Positions 25,314 to 32,951 of a stretch of 64,000 bases of DNA are shown piece after piece. Within the stretch, counting starts at the first letter, position 1, and every line of letters begins with the position of its first letter. Source of the DNA: Tissierella creatinophila DSM 6911. GTDB taxonomy: Bacteria > Bacillota > Clostridia > Tissierellales > Tissierellaceae. Both the position numbers and the translations under genes were made by a program. Below the pieces are notes generated by a model that saw only the letters and a program-made list of their open reading frames with translations, was not told where the DNA came from and ran no database searches. The stretch is taken from positions 62,001 to 126,000 of the forward strand of contig NZ_LTDM01000011.1 of assembly GCF_001940565.1 (NCBI RefSeq). Reading direction: 5' to 3'.

Positions 25314-25331
25314 GCTCTATTTTTATCTTTT
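25292..25331. terminator. Perfect 40-bp palindromic bidirectional terminator
   Basis: The whole stretch equals its own reverse complement, with a GC core tagagcctaggctcta and A/T tails. It ends both the 43-residue gene (plus) and gatB (minus). Both stop codons lie inside it. Confidence 0.9.
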
Positions 25332-26753
25332 ATTTAATTTTTCAACTAATATCTTGTTTACTATTTGAGGATTGGCCTTTCCCCTTGTTGCCTTCATTAT
25401 TTGACCTACTAAAAAGCCCACTGCTCTATCTTTACCATTTTTAAAATCTATAATTGACTGTTCATTTTTATCTAATATTTCTTCTACAATATTTTCAAGT
25501 TCGCCTTCATCACTTATTTGGATAAGACCTTTTTCTTTTACTATTGTCTCTGGTTTTTTACCTGTTTCAAACATATCTCTTAATACTTTTTTACCAGTAT
25601 TGTTATTTATCTTTCCTGATTTTACTATATTTAATAGATCTGCTAAGTCTTTAGATGTAAATTTTAAATCTGCTACAGAAGCATCCTCTTCATTTAATCT
25701 TCGAAGTACATCTCCCATTATCCAGTTACTCACAAGTTTTATATCATCTATATATTGTAGAGTTTCTTCAAAGAATATAGATACCTCTTTAGAAGAAGTT
25801 AAAACTTCGGCATCATATGGTGAAAGTTTATATTCTTTTATAAACCTATCTCTTTTATCGTGTGGAAGTTCTGGCATAGAACTTTTTATCGCCTCTATCC
25901 ACTCATCACTTACTTCTATAGGAAGTATATCACCATCGACTGCAAATCTATAGTCTTCGGTTCCCCCCTTTTGTCTCATAATAATTGTCTTGTTTTCAAC
26001 TTCATCCCATCTTCTAGTTTCCTTTTGAGTATCTTCGCCTTTTTCTAAAAGCTCGATATGTCTTTTTTCTTCATATTCGATAGCTTTTACAGCAGAACTA
26101 AATGAGTTTAAGTTTTTAACTTCTGTAATGGTAGTTCTTTTACCTGTTTTTTCATCTACTATATTTATATTTACATCACAACGTAGAGAACCTTCTTCCA
26201 TCTTACAATCTGAAACCTCTATATATTTTAATGTGGCACGAAGACCCTCTAAAAACAACTTAGCCTCTTCGCCAGAGTTCATTTCAGGTTCACTTACTAT
26301 TTCGATTAAAGGTACTCCTGCTCTATTATAGTCAAGAAGTGTATCTCCTGTTTCGGTATGAACTGATTTTCCCGTATCTTCTTCTATATGAATTCTTATA
26401 AGATGAACATCTTTTTTACCCTCTTGTGTCTCTATACTTACATATCCACCTTCACATATAGGGAGTTCATCTTGTGAAACTTGATATCCTTTGACAAGGT
26501 CTGAATAAAAGTAGTTTTTTCTATCCATCTTAGTCTTTTGATTTATAGATGAATGTAGGCTTAGCCCTGCTTTTATGGCATATTCCAATGATTCTTTACT
26601 AAGGTGTGGGATAGCACCAGGCATACCTAAACAAATTGGGCAGCAGTGTGTGTTTGCCTCTCCTCCAAATTCATTTGTACAATCACAAAATATCTTTGTC
26701 TTTGTCATAAGTTCTACATGTATTTCAAGACCTATTACTGTTTTATATTCCAT
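25323..26753 (-). CDS. gatB: Asp/Glu-tRNA amidotransferase subunit B
   Basis: A 476-residue subunit that binds misacylated Glu-tRNA(Gln)/Asp-tRNA(Asn) and activates the acyl group with ATP. The opening YKTVIGLEIHVEL is conserved. The zinc knuckle C-x-C...CCPIC (residues 24-42) and the DYNRAGVPLIEIVSEP motif are present, and the C-terminal YqeY-like tail ends GKANPQIVNKIL. It follows gatA with no gap. Together with gatC it forms the cytosolic GatCAB complex that makes Gln-tRNA or Asn-tRNA indirectly. Confidence 0.97.
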   Translation of the reverse strand: MEYKTVIGLEIHVELMTKTKIFCDCTNEFGGEANTHCCPICLGMPGAIPHLSKESLEYAIKAGLSLHSSINQKTKMDRKNYFYSDLVKGYQVSQDELPICEGGYVSIETQEGKKDVHLIRIHIEEDTGKSVHTETGDTLLDYNRAGVPLIEIVSEPEMNSGEEAKLFLEGLRATLKYIEVSDCKMEEGSLRCDVNINIVDEKTGKRTTITEVKNLNSFSSAVKAIEYEEKRHIELLEKGEDTQKETRRWDEVENKTIIMRQKGGTEDYRFAVDGDILPIEVSDEWIEAIKSSMPELPHDKRDRFIKEYKLSPYDAEVLTSSKEVSIFFEETLQYIDDIKLVSNWIMGDVLRRLNEEDASVADLKFTSKDLADLLNIVKSGKINNNTGKKVLRDMFETGKKPETIVKEKGLIQISDEGELENIVEEILDKNEQSIIDFKNGKDRAVGFLVGQIMKATRGKANPQIVNKILVEKLNKR

Positions 26754-28157
26754 TTATTTCACCGCCCCTTCAAAAGCTAATGCCGCTTTTATAATCATCT
26801 CATCCTTAAATCTATCCCCTATTATTTGTAAACTAGTTTGTGAGTTTTTTCCTCCCATAGGAAGGGATATAGAAGGTAGACCTGCTAGATTTATACTCGC
26901 ATTATAATCATTATACTGCTTTGTATCTTCTTTTAAATTTGCCGGCTTATTTAAATCAGTTGGAGTAATAAGCAAATCAAATTTAGAAAACGCATTATCA
27001 AAATCATCTATAATTAATGTTCTAACCCTTTGAGCTTTCTTATAATACTCATCACCTCTATGACCACTAAGTAAATAAGTTCCAAATAAAATTCTTCTTT
27101 TAACTTCTTCTCCAAAACCTTCAGTTCTAGAAAGTTTATATAATTCATCTAATGTTTCATACTCTTTAGCTCTAAAACCATATCTAACTCCATCAAATCT
27201 CGCCATATTTGAACTTATATCACTGCAAACTATAATTTTATAGATAATTTCTGAATGAACAATATTTGGTATAGAAACTTCTTCTACTAGGGCTCCTAAA
27301 GATTTAAATTCTTCTATAGATTTTTGGAAATCTTCTCTTACAGAAGTGTCCATTTCTAAACTCATCCATTCTTTGGGAATTCCAATTTTAAGCCCTTTTA
27401 TCTCTCCTTCTAAATCTACATTTAAACTTGTATCTTTCGTAGTTATATCTAATGGATCTCTTCCAGAGATAGCACTTAACATAAGAGAAGCATCTCTTAC
27501 ATCACGACCAAATACACCTATAGTATCCAAGCTATTAGAAATAGTTATAAGACCATATCTAGATACAAGCCCATAAGTAGGCTTTATACCAACTACTTGG
27601 CAATATGCTGCAGGCTTTCTTATTGAATTACCAGTATCAGATCCAACAGAAAGTGATGCCTCTCTTGATGCAACACTAGCTGCACTTCCTCCAGATGATC
27701 CTCCTGGATTTTTTGTAATGTCCAATGGATTTTTAGTCGCTCCAAAGTAAGAGCTCTTAGTAGTTTCCCCCATAGAAAACTCATCCATATTAGTCTTTCC
27801 AATTATGATCCCATCTTTGTCTTTGATTTTTTCTATAACGCTCGCATCATATGGAGGAATAAAGTTCTCTAGCATCTTAGAACCACAAGTAGTTCTAAAA
27901 TCTTTTGTAATTATATTATCTTTTACAGATATAGGAAGCCCAGCTAAGATGCCTAATTTTTCTTTGTTTTTTAATTTTCTATCTATTTCTTGGGCTGCCT
28001 CTAAACTCTTTTCTTTATCAAAAGTGATAAATGCATTTATCACTTTTTCTTTTTCTTCTATATTTTTTATATGTGATTTTATTGTTTCAAAGCTTGAGAT
28101 TTCTCCTTTTAATAGCTTTTCTCGCATTTCCCAAGCTTTTAAATCTGAAATGTCCAT
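26754..28157 (-). CDS. gatA: Asp/Glu-tRNA amidotransferase subunit A
   Basis: A 467-residue amidase subunit that releases ammonia from glutamine. The Ser-cisSer-Lys triad is in place: Lys in SVKDNI, the glycine/serine loop GGSSGGSAASVA, and the nucleophile in SDTGNSIRKPAAYC. In that last motif the usual GGS-IRQP has become GNS-IRKP, a conservative change next to the nucleophile. Length is slightly short for the family (about 485), with no internal gap seen. It has its own promoter after the metH terminator. gatC lies 4.5 kb upstream. Confidence 0.96.
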   Translation of the reverse strand: MDISDLKAWEMREKLLKGEISSFETIKSHIKNIEEKEKVINAFITFDKEKSLEAAQEIDRKLKNKEKLGILAGLPISVKDNIITKDFRTTCGSKMLENFIPPYDASVIEKIKDKDGIIIGKTNMDEFSMGETTKSSYFGATKNPLDITKNPGGSSGGSAASVASREASLSVGSDTGNSIRKPAAYCQVVGIKPTYGLVSRYGLITISNSLDTIGVFGRDVRDASLMLSAISGRDPLDITTKDTSLNVDLEGEIKGLKIGIPKEWMSLEMDTSVREDFQKSIEEFKSLGALVEEVSIPNIVHSEIIYKIIVCSDISSNMARFDGVRYGFRAKEYETLDELYKLSRTEGFGEEVKRRILFGTYLLSGHRGDEYYKKAQRVRTLIIDDFDNAFSKFDLLITPTDLNKPANLKEDTKQYNDYNASINLAGLPSISLPMGGKNSQTSLQIIGDRFKDEMIIKAALAFEGAVK

Positions 28158-28201
28158 CTAATTCCTCCCTGTTAAAGTTTGTATTATCTTTATCTACTTC
28201 T

Positions 28202-28207
28202 ATTATA
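28202..28207 (-). promoter_or_regulatory. -10 element of a gatAB promoter
   Basis: Minus-strand TATAAT with a weak TTGTAC 18 bases further upstream. It lies between the metH terminator and gatA, so gatAB can be transcribed without the methionine cassette. Confidence 0.5.
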
Positions 28208-28230
28208 CTTTTATTTTGTCCAATTGTACA

Positions 28231-28266
28231 ATTAAAAAGTCAATTCATTAGAATTGACTTTTTAAT
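28231..28266 (-). terminator. Terminator after metH
   Basis: A 16-bp perfect stem (arms 28231-28246 and 28251-28266) with loop atta, ending in an A/T run; minus-strand terminator directly behind the metH stop. Confidence 0.85.
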
Positions 28267-28271
28267 ATCTA

Positions 28272-30647
28272 TTAGCCTAAGACAGTTTTCGCTATTTCTA
28301 CTGCTTCTTTTGCATCCTTTGCATAGAAATCTGCATTTATCATCTCTGAATACTCTTTATTTAAAACTGCTCCCCCAACCATGACTTTTACTGAGGGATC
28401 TGTATCTTTTAGTTTCTCTATTGTATCCTCCATACTTTTTACTGTGGTTGTCATAAGAGCACTTAAGCCTACCAATTTAATATCATTTTCTATAGCAGCT
28501 TTTACTATTGTTTCACTAGAAACATTCTTTCCTAAATCTATTATCTCATAATTATAGCTTTCAAGTAAAACCTTTACTATGTTTTTTCCTATATCATGTA
28601 TATCTCCATTTACAGTGGCTAAAATAATCTTGCCATTTGATATATCCTCAGAAGAAGATTCAAATATCTTTTCCTTTATAATTTCAAAAGAACTTTTCAC
28701 AGTTTCTGCCGACCGGATAAGTTGAGGAAGAAATATATCACCATTTTCATATCTTTCACCTATTAAATCTAGTGCTGGAACTATATAATCGTTTATTATA
28801 TCTAGGGGCTCCTTATATTCTAATAGTTCTGCAGTTACACTCTTAGCTTCTTCTTTTGTTCCACTTAATATTATTTCAAATAGATCTCTATCACTTTCTT
28901 TACTTTCTTTTTTAACTTCTTCTATTGACTTAATATTTTCATGGGACTTTAAGTACTCGGTTGCACCTTTGTCTTGATTCCATAAAACCTTAGAAGCTTT
29001 TATAGTATCCATCATAGCTTTATTTAATGGATCTATAATAGGTAAATCTAGACCTGCATAAAGTGATGCTGCTAAAAAAGTCTTATTTATTAACCCTCTA
29101 TTAGGCAGACCAAACGAAACATTGGAAACACCAAGTGCTGTCTTTACTCCTAATTCTTCTTTTACAAGAGTTAGTGTCTTTAGTGTTTCTCTTACTTCTT
29201 CTTGCTGAGCTGCTGCAGTTAATGTTAAACAATCTATGATTATATCTTCTTTATCTATACAATAGTCTTTTGCCCTATCCACTATCTTTTTAGCTATTTC
29301 AAACCTTTCTAAAGCACCCTTAGGTATTCCCTTTTCATCTAAAGTAAGTCCTATTACACTAGCACCATATTTTTTTACTATAGGCAATATAGTGTCCAAT
29401 ACCTTATCTTCTCCATTTACAGAGTTTACTATTGCCTTACCATTGTAGATTCTAAGTCCACTTTCTATTACTTTAGGATCTGTAGAATCAATTTGAAGAG
29501 GAATATCTAGTATAGATTGTATTTCTTTTATGACTTTTATCATAGTCTTTTCTTCATCTATCTCGGGCAGACCTACATTGACATCTAATATTTCAGCTCC
29601 TGCATCTACTTGTGCTATAGCTTCTTTCAAAATATATTCTATATCTTCATCTACAAGTGCCTTTTTGAATAACTTTTTGCCCGTAGGATTAATTCTTTCG
29701 CCTATTACTTTTACTCCATCTATAATTACACTTTTTGTAGGAGTACATACCCCTATTATATTATCTACATTCTTTTTTTGGGGTTTTATATCCTTTATAA
29801 AATTTACTAAAGCCTTTATATGTCTATCGGTTGTACCACAACATCCCCCTATCACTCTAACTCCCTTTTGAACAAATCTAGCACCATATTTTGCAAACTC
29901 ATCTGGCAGTATATTAAAAACTGTATTTCCATCTATAACACTTGGAAGTCCTGCATTTGGTTGAACCATAACTGGAACTTTTGAAATACTTAACACCTCA
30001 TCTATTAATGGTTCTAATTCTTTAGGTCCAAGTGAGCAGTTAACCCCAAGGGCATCTACTCCAAGACCCTGTAAGACCATAACCATAGATGTAAGATTAC
30101 ATCCTGTAAAGGTCCTTCCATCATCTTCATAGCTCATAGTACAAAATATAGGTAAGTCGGAGTTTTCCTTGGCTGCAAGTATTGCGGCTTTAACTTCATA
30201 AAGATCTGTCATTGTCTCTATTAAAATCAGATCTACCTCATCTTTTACACCTTGAAGGATTTGTCTTTTGTAGATATCATAAGCCTCTTCAAAACTTAAT
30301 GTTCCCATAGGCTCTAATAATTCTCCAATGGGTCCTACATCTAGGGCAATATAGACATCTTTATCTTCTATTGCTTTTTTTGCATTTCTTACACCTGAAT
30401 GAATCAATTCTTCAACCGTATAGGAACTTTCCTTTAACTTAATTTCATTTACACCAAAAGTATTAGTAGTTATGACATTGGCACCAGATTCTATATATTT
30501 TTTATGAATTTCTATTATTTTCTCTGGGGAATTAAGATTGAGTGATTCTGGTAGTTCTCCCATTTTTAGTCCCAAGTTTTGAATCATGGTTCCCATGGCT
30601 CCATCAAATATCAATATATCATTTTTAAGCTTTTCTCTAATATCCAC
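28272..30647 (-). CDS. metH: Cobalamin-dependent methionine synthase, short form
   Basis: A 791-residue enzyme that moves a methyl group from methyl-tetrahydrofolate through cobalamin to homocysteine. Domains in order: homocysteine-binding barrel (1-290) with zinc cysteines Cys204 and Cys269/270 (NCSLG, GGCCGT); pterin barrel (about 310-565, INPTGKK and DVNVGLPE motifs); cap helices; and the B12 domain with the axial-ligand motif GDIHDIGKN near 690. The C-terminal reactivation domain of E. coli MetH is absent. It is supplied by the separate gene upstream, which overlaps it by 11 bases. Confidence 0.95.
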   Translation of the reverse strand: MDIREKLKNDILIFDGAMGTMIQNLGLKMGELPESLNLNSPEKIIEIHKKYIESGANVITTNTFGVNEIKLKESSYTVEELIHSGVRNAKKAIEDKDVYIALDVGPIGELLEPMGTLSFEEAYDIYKRQILQGVKDEVDLILIETMTDLYEVKAAILAAKENSDLPIFCTMSYEDDGRTFTGCNLTSMVMVLQGLGVDALGVNCSLGPKELEPLIDEVLSISKVPVMVQPNAGLPSVIDGNTVFNILPDEFAKYGARFVQKGVRVIGGCCGTTDRHIKALVNFIKDIKPQKKNVDNIIGVCTPTKSVIIDGVKVIGERINPTGKKLFKKALVDEDIEYILKEAIAQVDAGAEILDVNVGLPEIDEEKTMIKVIKEIQSILDIPLQIDSTDPKVIESGLRIYNGKAIVNSVNGEDKVLDTILPIVKKYGASVIGLTLDEKGIPKGALERFEIAKKIVDRAKDYCIDKEDIIIDCLTLTAAAQQEEVRETLKTLTLVKEELGVKTALGVSNVSFGLPNRGLINKTFLAASLYAGLDLPIIDPLNKAMMDTIKASKVLWNQDKGATEYLKSHENIKSIEEVKKESKESDRDLFEIILSGTKEEAKSVTAELLEYKEPLDIINDYIVPALDLIGERYENGDIFLPQLIRSAETVKSSFEIIKEKIFESSSEDISNGKIILATVNGDIHDIGKNIVKVLLESYNYEIIDLGKNVSSETIVKAAIENDIKLVGLSALMTTTVKSMEDTIEKLKDTDPSVKVMVGGAVLNKEYSEMINADFYAKDAKEAVEIAKTVLG

Positions 30648-31314
30648 AAACTTCTCCCCCTATACTAAAAGCGCATGTACTATACTTATTACAATCGTTG
30701 CAACTCCTTGACTTTTCTTTTTCATGTTTTTCTATTACACCTAATATGGCTGTAACTGACTTTCTAGGTATTAAAATACTATTAGAAGATGCCGTTAAAC
30801 CTATAGACTTTTGACAACCCAGTACACTTAGAAATTCCTGTTGAACTCCTATAGAGAAGTCTCCATAACCGGGACTATATCTACTTGTCAATACTTTGTT
30901 TGTATCCTTTAAACTATACTCTATCTCTTTACATACTCTATCACAAAATTCTTCGATAAAAGCCGTAGCCGCTGCATCAAATATTAACGCTTTTGTCATG
31001 TCTATTTTCTCATAATATCTTATTTTAGTATCTACATCATGCCCTAAAGTTGCCGACATTAAAATACAAGTATCTGAATTTTTCAGATGATCTTTGATAT
31101 CTTCTCCCGGTAAATAAAAGTCTGTTTCTTTTAAATAAAACCCATCTTCTTCCTTGCAAATATTAAAAGTTTTATATACGTATCTTTCTTTAATTAAACA
31201 CTTTATCTCTTCTATAGTATCATCTATCATCCTGTCAATAACTACATCTATTGTTTGACCTCTATAACCTAGATATCTTAAAATTTCATCTTTGATTTTA
31301 AACCTTATTTCCAT
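30637..31314 (-). CDS. MetH reactivation-domain protein
   Basis: A 225-residue stand-alone version of the methionine synthase activation domain. It carries the S-adenosylmethionine-binding motif RYSPGYGDF near residue 145 and the FDAAATAFIE helix. It should re-methylate cob(II)alamin when the neighbouring short MetH becomes oxidised, taking the methyl from SAM. The last 25 residues add a cysteine cluster (CNDCNKYSTC...C) not found in E. coli MetH, which could hold iron-sulfur and deliver the electron. That last point is inference. Co-transcribed with metH and metF. Confidence 0.9.
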   Translation of the reverse strand: MEIRFKIKDEILRYLGYRGQTIDVVIDRMIDDTIEEIKCLIKERYVYKTFNICKEEDGFYLKETDFYLPGEDIKDHLKNSDTCILMSATLGHDVDTKIRYYEKIDMTKALIFDAAATAFIEEFCDRVCKEIEYSLKDTNKVLTSRYSPGYGDFSIGVQQEFLSVLGCQKSIGLTASSNSILIPRKSVTAILGVIEKHEKEKSRSCNDCNKYSTCAFSIGGEVCGY

Positions 31315-31329
31315 ATAAAACTCAATCCT

Positions 31330-32235
31330 TTACCCTAGACTTGCCACTTTACTTTCTTTTCTTACAGAGCTAAGTATACAATCCATATTTTCATTTATTC
31401 TTTTAGCTATATAAGGATTATTCATAGTATAGAGATGAACTCCTCTAACTCCTGAAGAAATAAGATCAACTATTTGTTCTAAAGCATAAGCTATTCCTGC
31501 ATCTCTTAAAGCATCTTTATCGTGTTCATATTTATCTATTATTTTGATAAACTTCTTTGGAAGTGTAGCACCACAAAGTGAAGTTATCTTTTCTATCTGT
31601 CTTTTGTTTATTACTGGCATTATTCCTGCTTGTATAGGGGCTTTTATTCCCTTTTGTTCGGCCTTATCTAAAAAATCATAAAAGTAATTATTATCTAGAA
31701 AGAGTTGAGATATAAAATAATCTGTTCCAAATTCTTCTTTACGCTTTAACACTTCAATATCTACATTTTTATCTCTGCTTTCTATGTGTCCTTCTGGATA
31801 ACAGGCTGCTGCTATTCCAAAGTCACTATTTTCTTTTATATATCTTATAATATCTTGGGAATTTATGAATTCAAATCTATCTATATTGCTTCCATCTTCA
31901 GGTCTATCTCCTCTTAATGCAAGGATATTATCTATTTTCTTTTCTTTTAAATCCGCTAGTACATTATCTATCTTTTGTTTGTCAGAACCTATACAAGTTA
32001 AATGGGCTAAACTTTCAATCCCATACTTATCTTTTATTAGATTTGCTATTTCAGCTGTCCTATTGTTTGCTATACTACCCGCAGCTCCGTAGGTAACACT
32101 TATATAATCTGGTTTTAATTTACTTAATTCTTCAATAGTACTGTATACTGTTTCTATAGGATAATCATGTCTAGGTGGAAAAATCTCAAAGGAATATACA
32201 AATTCTTTTTCATTAAATAGATCTCTTATTTTCAT
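31330..32235 (-). CDS. metF: Methylenetetrahydrofolate reductase
   Basis: A 301-residue flavin enzyme that makes the methyl-tetrahydrofolate used by MetH. Conserved parts are FSFEIFPPRHD-like opening residues (SFEIFPPR), PDYISVTYGAAGS near residue 50, LALRGDRPEDG near 103 and QLFLDNNYFYDF near 185. It is the first gene after the T-box leader, with AAAGGGGAG before its ATG, so expression of the whole metF-activator-metH unit should follow amino acid supply. Confidence 0.96.
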   Translation of the reverse strand: MKIRDLFNEKEFVYSFEIFPPRHDYPIETVYSTIEELSKLKPDYISVTYGAAGSIANNRTAEIANLIKDKYGIESLAHLTCIGSDKQKIDNVLADLKEKKIDNILALRGDRPEDGSNIDRFEFINSQDIIRYIKENSDFGIAAACYPEGHIESRDKNVDIEVLKRKEEFGTDYFISQLFLDNNYFYDFLDKAEQKGIKAPIQAGIMPVINKRQIEKITSLCGATLPKKFIKIIDKYEHDKDALRDAGIAYALEQIVDLISSGVRGVHLYTMNNPYIAKRINENMDCILSSVRKESKVASLG

Positions 32236-32275
32236 TTTAAATCTCCCCTTTAATTTTATTTAATTTTTCTATATT

Positions 32276-32566
32276 AAAAAAAGCCCTCGCCCCTTTGCTA
32301 AATGCAAAGGGGCGAAAGCTTCGCGTTACCACCCTTAATTTATATAAACCTCGCAGTCTATAACTCTTCAAGTACATTAAAAAACTTTTAAATACTCTAT
32401 CACTATAACGTGTGAACACGTGAATACCTAAAGTTAACTTCGATATTCAGACTCCAAGACCATATTGGGCGCAGTTCCACTTTACTCTATCTCACCATCT
32501 TAGAGTTCTCTGTATAAGTATCCCCCGCTTACTCTTCTCTTCTTCGCCTATATTTACCATTTAATT
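32276..32566 (-). promoter_or_regulatory. T-box leader controlling metF-metH, probably methionine-responsive
   Basis: Minus-strand leader with the T-box sequence AGGGTGGTAACGCG (32322-32335), pairing to the tRNA acceptor end. A competing terminator follows (stem gccctcgcccctttgc/gcaaaggggcg, 32283-32319, T-run 32276-32282). Upstream is the Stem I apical sequence GATGGTGAGA and the AGTA internal-loop motif. An ATG triplet on the 3' side of Stem I (32461-32463) is a candidate methionine specifier; I could not fold the stem with certainty. Uncharged tRNA would favour read-through. Confidence 0.93.
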
Positions 32567-32572
32567 TATACT

Positions 32573-32601
32573 AGTATAACAACTATTATTTTATTTGTCA
32601 A
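32573..32601 (-). promoter_or_regulatory. Promoter of the T-box/metF unit
   Basis: Minus-strand TTGACA, 17-base spacer, TATACT. Transcription would start about 32566, exactly where the T-box leader begins. Confidence 0.92.
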
Positions 32602-32640
32602 CCATATCTTTTTGAATTTACAGAAAACTTTATTTTTTCT

Positions 32641-32925
32641 CTAGTCTACAACTTTTAAAATCTTGAAATATCCATATTGTTCTTCAGATGTATTTTTAAG
32701 AACTTCTTCTCTTGGAAGAGATTTCCATACACTTTCTTTTCTTAAATCATTTTTCATCTCATTTACATTATAAGTTATCTCTACTTCTTTTGTATCTATT
32801 TCTTTTATAACTTCTACCTCACCTAAAAGATCATTTAAATCTTTTTCAAAACCTATGGTTTCTTCTTCTGTTAAGTTTAATTTACAAAGATCTGCTAAAT
32901 ATTCTATTTCTCTTTTATCTATCAT
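32641..32925 (-). CDS. gatC: Asp/Glu-tRNA amidotransferase subunit C
   Basis: A 94-residue subunit that wraps around GatA and holds the complex together. The opening IDKREIEYLADLCKLNLTEEE and the LxxFEKDLNDLLG-like helix are typical. It lies 26 bases after ligA, the common ligA-gatC order, but gatA-gatB are displaced 4.5 kb downstream by the methionine cassette. Its end abuts the T-box promoter. Confidence 0.94.
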   Translation of the reverse strand: MIDKREIEYLADLCKLNLTEEETIGFEKDLNDLLGEVEVIKEIDTKEVEITYNVNEMKNDLRKESVWKSLPREEVLKNTSEEQYGYFKILKVVD

Positions 32926-32951
32926 AAAAATTCCCCTTTCTATTCTATCTC

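Noticed and set aside
32237-32419. Minus-strand open frame of 60 codons
   Set aside because: It is contained in the T-box leader and terminator, which give a better explanation.
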